Positions 38,673 to 50,230 of a stretch of 64,000 nucleotides of DNA are shown piece by piece (the stretch's first letter is position 1; every line of letters begins with the position of its first letter). The notes beneath the pieces are model-generated. The model searched no databases. It saw nothing but the letters and a program-made list of their open reading frames with translations, and was not told the DNA's origin. Origin of the DNA: Arabidopsis thaliana (taxonomy: Eukaryota; Streptophyta; Magnoliopsida; Brassicales; Brassicaceae); the NCBI RefSeq assembly GCF_000001735.4, contig NC_003074.8, forward strand, positions 5,518,101-5,582,100, given 5' to 3'. The position numbers and the translations under genes were made by a program.

Positions 38673-38697
38673 AGAGAGAGAGAGAGAGAGAGAGAGA
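38673..38697. repeat. (GA)n microsatellite in the GDSL promoter
   Basis: About 12 GA units lie some 65 bp upstream of the TATA box. GA tracts in plant promoters can bind BPC/GAGA factors; here that is only a possibility. Confidence 0.8.
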
Positions 38698-38761
38698 TAG
38701 AGTTTCAGAGTTGACACAACATTGAAGTAAACTAAACTCCTAACCTCTTTATCTATGTGTA

Positions 38762-38769
38762 TATATAAA
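38762..38769 (+). promoter_or_regulatory. TATA box of the GDSL gene
   Basis: TATATAAA, 59 bp upstream of the ATG at 38828, predicts a leader of roughly 30-35 nt. Confidence 0.65.
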
Positions 38770-38827
38770 ACTCAAAAGTACATATAATCTTCACCATTCA
38801 CACATAGTCACATACCAAAGCAAAAAC

Positions 38828-40251
38828 ATGGATCGTTGCACGTCGTCGTTTTTGCTTCTCACATTGGTCTCTACCTTGTCCATTCTCCAAATCTCCTTTG
38901 CTCAACTTGTTCCAGCAATCATGACATTCGGTGACTCTGTAGTTGATGTCGGCAACAACAACTATCTTCCGACCCTTTTCAGAGCTGATTATCCTCCTTA
39001 TGGCCGTGATTTCGCTAACCACAAAGCCACCGGTCGTTTCTGCAACGGCAAATTAGCCACTGATATAACTGGTAAAAGGTTTTACTTGTTACTCAAGTTA
39101 TATTTTTAAGTTTGTTTGACACTGAAGTCTTTGTGTTTGTTTTTGTTACAGCTGAGACTTTAGGCTTCACTAAGTACCCACCAGCTTATCTAAGTCCTGA
39201 AGCTTCTGGTAAGAATCTTCTCATTGGTGCTAATTTCGCTTCTGCAGCTTCAGGTTATGATGACAAAGCTGCTCTTCTCAATGTAAGTAGTGACGGTTCT
39301 TTGTTCTGATACATTTCTTCTTTGATCTGTTTCTTTTTTTTGTTTTGGTTCTGATCTTAGTTCTTTTTTTGGCAGCACGCGATCCCGTTGTATCAGCAAG
39401 TAGAGTATTTCAAGGAATACAAGAGCAAGCTAATAAAAATTGCAGGAAGCAAAAAAGCTGATTCGATCATAAAGGGAGCAATCTGTCTCTTAAGTGCAGG
39501 AAGCAGTGATTTTGTTCAAAACTACTATGTGAATCCTCTGCTTTACAAAGTTTACACTGTTGATGCATACGGATCTTTCCTTATCGATAACTTCTCTACA
39601 TTTATCAAGGTAAAGAATTTTCCTTGGTTATCCTCTGTTCTGAATAGAGAAAAAGAAAGATGAGACATTTTGAGTTTTTGATTGACTGTTGCAGCAAGTG
39701 TATGCGGTTGGAGCAAGGAAGATCGGTGTGACATCTCTGCCTCCAACAGGATGTCTTCCCGCTGCAAGAACCCTTTTCGGTTTCCATGAAAAAGGCTGTG
39801 TTTCAAGACTCAACACAGATGCTCAAAACTTTAACAAGAAGCTTAACGCTGCTGCTTCAAAGCTTCAGAAGCAATATTCCGATCTTAAGATTGTTGTCTT
39901 CGACATCTACTCTCCACTTTATGATCTTGTTCAGAACCCTTCCAAATCCGGTAAGTCCTCAAAATGGACTGATATATATAGTTTGTTATAACATTTATTG
40001 GTGCTGATCTGCTTTAGATAATCCATGACACATTCATCTTTTTGTCTATAACAGGATTCACGGAAGCAACCAAAGGATGTTGTGGAACAGGAACAGTCGA
40101 GACAACTTCACTCTTGTGCAACCCGAAATCGTTTGGGACATGCTCCAATGCTACTCAGTATGTGTTCTGGGACAGTGTGCATCCTTCTGAAGCTGCCAAT
40201 GAGATTCTTGCCACTGCCCTAATTGGACAGGGCTTTTCTCTCCTCGGTTGA
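38828..40251 (+). CDS. GDSL-motif esterase/lipase, secreted
   Basis: Five exons (38828-39071, 39152-39282, 39376-39609, 39695-39950, 40055-40251) give 353 aa, the usual size for the plant SGNH/GDSL family. A signal peptide (hydrophobic, cleaved near SFA/Q25) precedes FGDSVVDVGNNN with nucleophile Ser37. The GANFASAASG block follows, and the C-terminal WDSVHPSE provides Asp328 and His331 of the triad. Block III reads AGSSDF, with Ser in place of the oxyanion-hole Asn of GxND. Such proteins hydrolyse esters in the cell wall or apoplast; the substrate is unknown. Position corresponds to At3g16370. Confidence 0.93.
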
Positions 40252-40575
40252 TCTCACGTATTTTTCTTATATTCTCTTTTCAAATCGCTGTTTCTATCAC
40301 ACATTGAGTCATACATTTGTTTTTCTTTGAATTATGTATCAAAGCATCACTGTTTTACTAAAAATGTATTGAAACTTATTACAAGTACTAAACCAAGAGT
40401 TGAGAACACTTAGTACCAGAAACTATATACAACCATCTCCCTGTGTGATCAAAAGATCTACATATACCATTGCTATGAGGAAAACCTAATGAAGTGTTAA
40501 AATGAACAGCGTAGAATTCTAAGCAGTGAGAAATCTCCAGCCAGAGCAGCAGGGCCAAAGTTTAAGAAGCTTCAA

Positions 40576-42893
40576 TCATTGCAATTGTTTTCCTGATTCC
40601 TCTACCTTCACTTCTGGTGACAACTTTCCTGACAAAGTCAATCTTCGTTCTTCTTTACGGTTCTCCTCAGATGTTGTTGCTTTGGAGCATGTTGCAGCCT
40701 CTAAATTTCTGTTAACCTCACCCTTAAAAACCAGTGTCTGTTTAGCACCCCTCTTGGCAACGGGATAAGCCTGCAAAAATATATCAACTTAGAGATGAAA
40801 ACTCTCAACTGATGAAACATTTCGAACTAATTCAACATAAAAACCATGGAGATAATGAAAGATTCAACATTATGTAATTGTCAATGAAGGCATATACCGG
40901 ATGTTTGTAGACCAGATGCATTGATCTTCTCTCCTTGAGAGGCACTTTCCCAGCTGGAACCTGAGTTATAATAATAGGAAGTATGAGTGACATTTAATGC
41001 AAAAGACAGGTTTTGGATATTTTTGAAGATACAGAGAAATGCTTACGTAGGTGGTGATGTTTTGGTGACCGGACATTTGTGGCACCTGATTGCCCATATA
41101 GTAATAAGATGTCCCGACCTGGAATGGCTGAAAGCAACCATATGAGCTGGACACATATGAGAGGACTGGCTGAGCTGGTGAAGGGGCAGAAGGAGCTTGC
41201 GTGTACTGGCGTGGCTGTGCCTGAAAATATTGCTGCAACCTCTTGATTCGATCCTCTTTGCGCTCTGCAACTCGAACAACTATTGGCTTTCCATCAACTA
41301 AGAACCCTGTAAGCAACAATAAGTAATAGTAGTCAAGATTTAATCAGTATATATCAGACTGGTCTGGAGAACAGATAATTAAGGGTAAGCTACTATAGCT
41401 ATAGTATATACCATTGAGATATCTTTTAGCCTGTTTGGACTCTTCACAGTTAGAGAAGCACACAAAGCCGAATCCTTTACTTCTGCCATTCTCATGACAC
41501 ATCACTTTAGCTGAAACTATTTGCCCATAGCATCCAAAGATTTCTCGCAGTCTTGTTTCATTCATTGATTCACTCAAGTTCTTCACGTACAGATTGGACC
41601 ATCTCATGTTAGGCTTTGCAATAAAGTTGTCACTGAATTTCTGTTTCAGCATCTCCCTCCTTTCATCTTTCTTGAGTGCCTTACCAACAAACAATTTCTT
41701 CGATCCTGCAGATTGTCAAAGGAATGTTTTTAAATCAGGAACTATGGTCTAATGACAAGATACTAAATAATAGGTTCAGACAAAGAAGTTGAATTACCAA
41801 GTTGTAGTCCACAGAGAGATTCCATAGCTTTCTTAGCATTTTCTGGATTGCAGAAGTTAACAAATCCGAAACCTCTAGATCTTCCCATACCATCCCTCAT
41901 AACCACAACACTAGAGACAGTTCCATATTGAGAAAACAGTGTATGTAGACAATCATCTGTAACAGTTTCGATCAGATTCTTCACATAAACGTTTGTAGAG
42001 TCTTGATTTCCTGCCATAGCTGCTCTTTCATCCTTGTTGATGAACTTGGCAACAAACCTAAAGTCAAAAATAGACCAAGTAAATAAACAACCATTTCATC
42101 ATCATTACCTTCGGTTACTAAGAATCATACAAGCTTACAGTTTCTTGCCATAAACCATAGAGCCGTGGAGAGCAGAACGAGCAGATACAGCAGATTGCTC
42201 TGTATCAAACTGAACAAAGCCAAAACCTTTACTTTGGCCATTCTCTTCAACGACTTTGCAAGAAAGTATGGAACCAAAGGGGCAAAACATTCGCTCTAAG
42301 CAACTGCTAGTAATCGAGCTATCCAGATTCTTTACGTATAGATTTGCAAAACCAGTACGAGTACGACGACGGTACGCAAGATCCCTCTGAGACCACATTA
42401 TTCGCATAGCCTTTCCCTTCAAATCACTATGGTTTAAGCGAGTCATAGCATTCGATGCTAATCCACAGAATCAACAATAAAGAAACAAAGATCTGTCAGA
42501 ATTAGTGACCTAAATCGGTTAATCGCAAGACAATCTTAGAGAAAAACAACGAAATTTCCAGGGTTTTAACAAGAATTGAAAGAGTCCAAAATCAAAAACC
42601 GTAAACGTTGAAACCAAAATCGGAGACTGGAAACGAAGAAACGAGTAAAAAAGTCGAAAGTCTTGTTTACCGCTGAAAGGTGAATCGAAGTTGATGTAAG
42701 CGTAACACATGGATTTTCCGGTGACAGAGTTACGGCAAAGATGAACGGACACTACCGGAACATTCAAAGAGAACTTATCAATGAGATCTTTCTCCGTCAC
42801 GTCTGGGCTAAGATCACCGACGTAAAGCGAACCAAACCTTGAAGAATGCTGGTGGTTTCCTAACGCCTGCGTTTCCGTTTTCACGAGCGCCAT
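40576..42893 (-). CDS. PAB6: PAB6, poly(A)-binding protein with four RRMs and no MLLE domain
   Basis: Seven exons (42893-42671, 42457-42139, 42057-41798, 41705-41412, 41306-41047, 40960-40898, 40770-40576) give 537 aa. Four RRMs at about 21-95, 109-185, 200-275 and 303-378 show the RNP motifs: LYVGDL, LYVKNL and VYVKNL as RNP2, and KGFGFVQF, RGFGFVNF and KGFGFVCF as RNP1. The C-terminus after a Gln/Pro-rich linker is short and charged. It lacks the MLLE (PABC) domain that recruits PAM2 partners such as ERD15. The protein should bind poly(A), but with reduced partner recruitment. It converges on the GDSL gene with 324 bp between stop codons. Position corresponds to At3g16380. Confidence 0.95.
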
Positions 42894-44292
42894 TGTTGTT
42901 CTCTCACAAATCCTTATCTCTCTCTCGTTCTGTAGAAATGTAGAATCAATGAGAAAGAACAATTTCTTTTTCCGAAAAACTCTGCAGAGAAAAAAGAGTA
43001 AATGGAGAAGACGAGAGAAAGCAGAGAGGTCTTATTTTGTCTTGGAGTGTGTATATATAGATGTATGTATCGTTCTGTTATAACCGTAATCATAGCGCGC
43101 ACAGAGACGGCGGTACGATATTTCGTACGGAACTCCACGCGCCGCGAGTATGGCTTAGTGGTTAAACTCGCGTTAATTTGCTCATACCCGAAATTTTAAA
43201 TTTATCCAAATATGGAAGTGAGCCCATTCCAAATAATTTTGGGCTTATTTGAGTTTTAGATTAATAAGGCTAGTATTCTATTTTTGGGTTTGTTTAGTAT
43301 GTAGTTTTTATAAGGCCCATCATGTAATTGCATAGGTTATGCTGTATTTTGATTTTGCATTTACCATGTCAATGCCAACTCACACACTATTGATTTGTTT
43401 AATATATTTTCCCATTGTGTATTCTAGAAATTATATTTTAATCTAATTTGTTCATATGATGTATGAGAATCTTAAAGTAGCATATTCTTTTGACAAATAA
43501 CAAAGTAGTATATTTTAAATGAATTTCTCTTGTTTACTTGCCATTATAGTCATTTATTTAAATTATGTTCAAAATCAGATTACCTTACCTACTAATTCAC
43601 CCTAACGAAATTTTCATGTCTTTAATTTGAAACAATCGAAGATTTGACAACTTATTTTACAATTTTTCTATAATAATAATCTTTTCGACGAGTTAAAAAA
43701 GAAAAGTTATATTTTATTTTCCTGCTCAAAATTATTGTATTCTTGTCCGGAAAACTTAACTGTCAACCAAATATTTATAAATTGTATTCTGTAAAAAAAA
43801 TTCTAAAGGGTAAGAATTCCCCTTGTTTACGTTTCCTTTGTTTACGTCCCACTATATTCATTTATTTAATTTGTTTTTGGTCGACAGCTTATGTTACTGG
43901 ATAGGTTCAAATGAATTAAACCGAATAAACGTTGTTTCTATATGAAATAGAATGTGCGTGAACACGTTCCATCAGCTTTAGAATTAGTTAGTATAGTTAA
44001 ATATACATGATCTTACTTCAATCAATTAATCAACCACACATGATACAACTATTAATTCTTAAAGTGGTTTCCCTTTTGAGAATTGAGGGCAACACTACCA
44101 ATCCATTAAGCCAAAAATGCAAGGGGAGATTATACTTATTTGAAGAACGTGGCCAAGATACAGATCTTTATTACGTATAGTGAGAATCTTTCTTCTCATA
44201 AAAGAAATAAGAAAGAGAAGAAAAAAACGAGTTGCCATATCATGTAAACTAAAAGTCTTCCCTATCGACCATCATCCATATCTTCCCCAGGT
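42894..44292. other. Divergent spacer between PAB6 and NSP3
   Basis: Contains the PAB6 leader, a tRNA-box-A-like sequence near 43147-43200 and two direct copies of a short repeat (about 43530-43565 and 43834-43873). A third copy occurs at 47168-47208 upstream of NSP1. No gene is supported. Confidence 0.55.
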
Positions 44293-44462
44293 CAATAAAT
44301 ACCATGAAATTTCCCTAACATAGATCACTGCACCAATTAACCATTACTTACTTCTCAGGTAATCTCTCTACCTTTTCTCATATGATTATAGTTAGTATAG
44401 TATTTGGTTACATTATATATGATAATCTTTTTGAAACTATTTGGTTACGTTTCTAATCGCAG
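44293..44462 (+). promoter_or_regulatory. NSP3: NSP3 core promoter and 5'UTR intron
   Basis: A TATA-like CAATAAATA (44293-44301) is followed by a short noncoding exon ending CTTCTCAG and a leader intron 44359-44462. The acceptor is CGCAG and the ATG follows at 44502. The same arrangement recurs before NSP1 (intron 48268-48378) and NSP4 (53915-54004). JAL32 (61354-61429) and JAL33 (from 63617) also have a leader intron but a canonical TATAAA. Confidence 0.75.
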
Positions 44463-44501
44463 GTAATAAATCGTAAGATTTATCAAACGCAAGCAAAAGA
44501 G

Positions 44502-46256
44502 ATGGCCCAAAAGCTAGTTGCACAGGGTGGTGAGACGGGAGATGTATGGGATGATGGTGTTTACGACAATGTTACAAAGGTATATGTAGGGCAAGGCCAG
44601 TATGGTATAGCCTTCGTCAAGTTTGAGTATGCCAATGGTTCTGAAGTGGTTGTTGGAGATGAACATGGAGAGAAGACTGAGCTAGGAGTTGAAGAGGTAC
44701 TAAAAAAGATTGCTATGTTGTGATTGGTCAAGAGTGTCTCTTTTCTTTGTTGCTTAGCTTTCCGCATTGAAAATTATATGGTTTCTTTGTAGTTTGAGAT
44801 TGATTCGGATGACTACATCGTCTACGTGGAAGGTTACCGTGAGAAAGTTAGCGATATGACCTCAGAAATGATCACGTTTCTTTCATTCAAGACTTCTAAA
44901 GGCAAAACCTCTCAGCCTATCGTTAAAAAACCTGGGGTTAAGTTTGTGCTACATGGTGGAAAAATCGTTGGGTTTCATGGACGTTCGACCGACGTTCTAC
45001 ATTCCCTAGGGGCCTATGTTTCTTTGCCGTCCACTCCCAAATTGCTTGGAAACTGGATTAAGGTAGTAATCACTTAGACCAACATACAAAGATCTCCCAC
45101 AACTATGTATATTGAAGGTTTTGTTTGTTAGCACCAAAAATACTAAACCACGGACGCGAAAGAAAAAAAAAGAGAGGGAAAAATTGGAATTTAGATAATT
45201 AATGACAGTTTTGCAATTTATAATTTGATTAATTTTATTTTACAATTATGGAAATTTACTAATCAGAATATAAATCCTTTTAAAAATAGCTAACAAATAT
45301 TACTAATTAATTATAAGGTGGAGCAAAATGGAGAAGGCCCAGGGCTAAGATGCTCACATGGCATAGCTCAAGTAGGCAACAAGATTTACTCTTTTGGTGG
45401 TGAGCTCATACCAAATCAGCCCATCGATAAACACCTTTACGTCTTTGACCTCGAGACCCGGACTTGGTCCATTGCTCCAGCCACCGGAGACGTTCCACAC
45501 CTCTCTTGCTTAGGTGTCCGTATGGTGTCAGTAGGATCGACCCTCTATACCTTTGGAGGCCGAGACTTTTCACGCCAATACAACGGTTTCTACTCGTTTG
45601 ACACGACAACAAACGAGTGGAAACTGCTAACTCCGGTGGAAGAAGGACCCACTCCTCGTAGTTTCCATTCGATGGCAGCGGATGAGGAAAACGTTTACGT
45701 TTTCGGTGGAGTGGGTGCTATGGATCGAATCAAGACACTAGACTCTTACAATATCGTTGACAAGACGTGGTTTCATTGTTCGAATCCAGGAGATTCCTTT
45801 AGCATAAGAGGAGGAGCAGGGCTCGAAGTGGTGCAAGGGAAAGTATGGATTGTGTATGGATTTAACGGATGTGAAGTAGATGATGTTCATTTCTACGATC
45901 CTGCTGAAGACAAATGGACACAAGTGGAAACATTCGGTGTGAAGCCTAACGAAAGGAGTGTTTTCGCTAGTGCGGCTATTGGGAAACACATTGTGATATT
46001 TGGAGGTGAGATTGCGATGGATCCACGAGCTCACGTAGGTCCGGGTCAATTAATCGATGGGACTTTCGCGTTGGATACAGAGACGTTGCAATGGGAGAGG
46101 TTAGATAAGTTTGAGGGGACTCCGAGTAGCAGAGGATGGACCGCGTCCACGACTGGAACCATTGATGGTAAGAAAGGACTTGTGATGCATGGTGGTAAAG
46201 CTCCAACCAATGACCGGTTTGATGACCTCTTCTTTTACGGAATTGACTCTGTCTGA
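44502..46256 (+). CDS. NSP3: NSP3, nitrile-specifier protein (jacalin + Kelch)
   Basis: Three exons (44502-44696, 44793-45062, 45318-46256), all phase 0, give 467 aa. One jacalin-like lectin domain (about 1-150) is followed by five Kelch repeats (IYSFGG, LYTFGG, VYVFGG, VWIVYG, IVIFGG). The motif ExxxDxxxH (E386, D390, H394 in EIAMDPRAH) is the iron site known in specifier proteins. NSPs redirect myrosinase-released aglucones of glucosinolates to nitriles instead of isothiocyanates. Relative to NSP1 and NSP4, the loop DKFEGTPS lacks three residues. First of three tandem paralogues; position corresponds to At3g16390. Confidence 0.96.
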
Positions 46257-46782
46257 TTAAGCGCGATTTGATCATGACCGTTTGTGTTTTATTTGTTTGT
46301 GTGTCTGTGTGTCTGTGTGATGCAATAAGGGAGGGATCGTGATACCTCTATATGATCCTTCGTCAGCTTATCCATTTTATTTTTTATTTTCTAAATGTAT
46401 CTTTTTGTTTTTTGTTTTCTGTTTTGTATGTTTAATGTTTCGTGGCTTGTTCAATAAGATGTTTATTTTCCGAATTTTTTTTGGGTATGTTACGTTATAC
46501 TACAAACAAAAATATTATGATTTTGATTTTCTCTAAAGATGAAATGAATAGAACAAGAAGTCAGCAGATAGGGTGGTTTCATCTACTTTTGTGGTTGGTA
46601 AATGTGGTTAGAAAAATTTGCATTGAATTGTAAGTTTCTATCCATAAAAGAAACAAAAAATTAATGTAATCAAGAGTGGAAAGTTACCAATGGATTATAA
46701 AAATCTTGCAATTCTAATAAATCCTCATGTCAACGGTACAGATAAGATAAGGGTAAGGGGCAAACAATCTTGTTGGTTCAAA

Positions 46783-47186
46783 TGGCAAGTAAACAAGGGC
46801 AATTATATCCACCTAATCCATTGCGTTTTCTTTCTCTAATCTTAGAATCTACTTTAATTGTATGTTTTTCTCTTTCATCTACTTTCCAAAACTATATAAC
46901 CTCATTTCTATACTTTTTATGCATTTATTTTGAAACCCCTTTATCAAAAAAAAAAAAGGGGCCAATTTTTCTTCAAAAATGGTTACTTTAAGATTCTCAT
47001 ATACAGTGTGCCAAAAAAAAAAAAGGTACCTAAAATATTTATTATTTCAGATATTGGTCAACATATTATCTGTAACAGAAAAATGTTCACGTGATATTTG
47101 CGAATCACATTTTTCTAGGGGCAAAAGTGATATATGAGAATCTTAAAGTAACCTTTTCTAGAATAATTGCCCTTGTTTACTTGCCA
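46783..47186. repeat. Interrupted inverted repeat downstream of NSP3
   Basis: The 24 bp at 46783-46806 are the exact reverse complement of 47163-47186. The 23 bp at 46981-47003 are the exact reverse complement of 47131-47153. The right-hand partners lie 9 bp apart; the left-hand ones are separated by 174 bp. This is a foldback whose left arm is interrupted. The right arm matches sequence upstream of NSP3 (43459-43603). Confidence 0.85.
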
Positions 47187-48147
47187 CTGTAGTCATTTAT
47201 TTAATTTATGTTCAAAAACAGATTACCTACCTAATTCACCGAAACGAAAAATTTTGTTGCCAGTTTTTGTTTTTTTTAATTTTTTTTTTCCTCTTTTTAG
47301 TTTACCTTCTCTTTTTTCTGTTCAACATTAAACTAGAAGGTAGAGTAATAAATAACGATGGATGGATGTGTTGAAAACGCGCTTTATGCATGATTCATAC
47401 GAGAGCAGCTGAGGAGGAGACAAAAAACGGGTCTACACTATATCAGACTTTTTTTTGTTTTTTTGGTGTAAAACTATATCAGATGGAAAAATATCAACCA
47501 AATAATGTAGAAACTATATCAAACTTTTAACAAAACTATCAACCCAATATTTTATATTTTATTAAAAAACAATACTAATAATTTTTCCTTTTCCTCGTTT
47601 TTTTTTTTCTGATCAACCATTCACACGTTGTTTTTCGTAATTATGATTCTGCATAATGCTTTCTCTAAATCAAAAACTCCACGCCACGGTTCAACTGATG
47701 TAGTGCCTCCACCGTTGTCGTTTGACTCGTTGCAGAGGACACCATTATGCACTTCGATTCATTTTCAAAATCGTCTTTCTCTACTGAATTGTTACTCCAT
47801 TTAATTTTTTGGTCCATAGATAACATAGACCATTATACTAGTATGTTAAATGTATACTTATCAGTTACCGCACAACATTAATTCTTAAAGAGGGTTCATT
47901 TTCGAGAATTGAGTACAACACTACCATTAGGCCAAAATGCGAGAGGCAAAAAAAGATATAGCATATACTTATCATGAATAATGAAAATCTTTTCCATCCA
48001 AATAAAAATCTTTCTTCTCATAAAAGAAAGAAGAGAAAAAACAATGAGTTTGCATATCTTTATCCTGTAGAATGATAATCTTCCCCATCAACTACTGTAG
48101 ATCGTCAACGTGTACTCACTTCCATTATCGATCGAATCATCAATTTA

Positions 48148-48165
48148 ATGCCTCGTGAATCACGA
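48148..48165 (+). promoter_or_regulatory. Shared near-palindrome upstream of NSP1
   Basis: ATGCCTCGTGAATCACGA, whose core TCGTG-AA-TCACGA is nearly self-complementary. It lies 102 bp before the NSP1 leader-exon end region and recurs before NSP4, JAL32 and JAL33. Confidence 0.6.
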
Positions 48166-48415
48166 GATCATATAATATGACAAGAAATTCGTCCCGTTTA
48201 TCTACTGCTGGTCAATAAATACTCATGCAATTCCCACCAATAGATCACTCAACCAATTTCTTCTCAGGTTCTCTCTTCACACCTCTCCCCTTCTCTATGA
48301 TTATAGATAGTATATGATTTGGTTAAATTATCTATATTTCTTTTTTGATAAAGGATTTGGTTAAATTTTTAATTGCAGGTAATACTCGTAAGATTTATCA
48401 ACACAAGCAAAAAAG

Positions 48416-48620
48416 ATGGCCCAAAAGCTAGAAGCAAAGGGTGGTGAGATGGGAGATGTATGGGATGATGGTGTTTACGAAAATGTTAGAAAGGTATATG
48501 TAGGGCAAGCACAATACGGTATAGCCTTCGTCAAGTTTGAGTATGTCAATGGTTCTCAAGTGGTTGTTGGAGATGAACATGGAAAGAAGACAGAGCTAGG
48601 AGTTGAAGAGGTACTAAAAT

Positions 48621-48658
<38 letters not shown>

Positions 48659-50230
48659 TCAAAAGGTACTAAAATAGATTTATATGTTGTGATTGATCAA
48701 GAGGTAGGGTCTTTTTTTTTTTTGTTGCTTTCCGCATTGAAAATTGCTTGGTTTCTTTGCAGTTTGAGATTGATGCGGATGACTACATCGTATACGTGGA
48801 AGGTTACCGTGAGAAAGTTAACGATATGACGTCAGAAATGATCACGTTTCTTTCTATTAAGACTTTTAAAGGCAAAACCTCTCATCCTATCGAAAAAAGA
48901 CCTGGGGTTAAGTTTGTGCTACATGGTGGAAAAATCGTTGGGTTTCACGGACGTTCAACAGATGTTTTACACTCCCTTGGGGCCTATGTTTCTTTGTCAT
49001 CCACTATCAAATTGCTTGGGAAGTGGATTAAGGTAATAATCTCTTAGACCAATCCAAAAACAAAAATAAAAAATTATCTCACATAAATATGTTGTTATTG
49101 TTACCACCGCAAAATCACTAAATCACTTACGAGAAAGAAAAAATGAAGAAGAAAAGAGGGTTGAATTTGGAATTCAGATAATGACACTTTTAAAATTTAT
49201 AATTTTATTAAATTTATCTTATGGGAGTTCATTAATCAGATAAATAATTTCTTTAAAAATAACTAAAAAATATTACTCATAGGTGGAGCAAAAAGGAGAA
49301 GGTCCAGGGCTAAGATGCTCACATGGCATAGCACAAGTAGGCAACAAGATTTACTCCTTTGGTGGCGAGTTCACACCAAATCAGCCCATCGACAAACACC
49401 TTTACGTCTTTGACCTCGAGACCCGGACTTGGTCCATTTCTCCAGCCACCGGAGACGTTCCACACCTCTCTTGTTTAGGTGTCCGGATGGTGTCAGTAGG
49501 ATCGACCCTCTATGTCTTTGGAGGCCGAGACGCTTCACGCCAATACAACGGTTTCTACTCGTTTGACACGACCACTAACGAGTGGAAACTGCTAACTCCG
49601 GTCGAAGAAGGACCCACTCCTCGTAGTTTCCACTCAATGGCAGCCGATGAGGAAAACGTTTACGTTTTCGGTGGAGTGAGTGCTACGGCACGACTCAATA
49701 CACTAGACTCTTACAACATCGTTGATAAGAAGTGGTTTCATTGTTCGACTCCAGGAGATTCCCTTACCGCAAGAGGAGGAGCAGGGCTCGAAGTGGTGCA
49801 AGGGAAGGTATGGGTTGTGTATGGGTTTAACGGATGTGAAGTAGATGATGTTCATTACTACGATCCTGTTCAAGACAAGTGGACACAAGTGGAAACATTC
49901 GGTGTGAGGCCTTCCGAAAGAAGTGTATTCGCTAGTGCGGCTATTGGGAAACACATTGTGATTTTTGGAGGTGAAATTGCGATGGACCCGCTAGCTCACG
50001 TGGGTCCAGGTCAATTGACCGATGGAACTTTTGCATTGGACACAGAGACGTTGCAATGGGAGAGGCTGGATAAGTTTGGTGGAGAGGAAGAGACTCCGAG
50101 TAGCAGAGGATGGACCGCGTCCACGACTGCTACCATTGATGGTAAGAAAGGACTTGTGATGCATGGTGGTAAAGCTCCAACCAATGACCGGTTTGATGAT
50201 CTCTTCTTTTACGGGATTGACTCTGCCTAA
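48416..50230 (+). CDS. NSP1: NSP1, nitrile-specifier protein (jacalin + Kelch)
   Basis: Three phase-0 exons (48416-48610, 48763-49032, 49283-50230) give 470 aa: one jacalin domain, five Kelch repeats, and the iron motif EIAMDPLAH (E386, D390, H394). NSP1 is the main nitrile-specifier of Arabidopsis seedlings and leaves (established). It acts in the cytosol after tissue damage, together with myrosinase, to form simple nitriles. Intron 1 carries a poly(T) insertion with an 18-bp duplication that copies the splice donor; NSP3 and NSP4 lack it. The Kelch half is almost identical to NSP4. Position corresponds to At3g16400. Confidence 0.96.
48609..48681 (-). mobile_element. Tail-only retroposon insertion in NSP1 intron 1
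   Basis: Copies of AGGTACTAAAATAGATTT at 48609-48626 and 48664-48681 flank a run of T (48624-48656, 33 T counting the end of the first copy) plus AGTCAAA. On the minus strand this reads as a few bases followed by poly(A), as left by LINE-type retroposition of a 5'-truncated RNA. The paralogous introns of NSP3 and NSP4 continue from GTACTAAAA-like sequence straight to TATGTTGTGATT with no insert. Confidence 0.8.

Noticed and set aside
45738-46275. Minus-strand frames within the NSP Kelch exons, repeated in NSP1 and NSP4
   Set aside because: Their conservation follows from the conserved sense strand.
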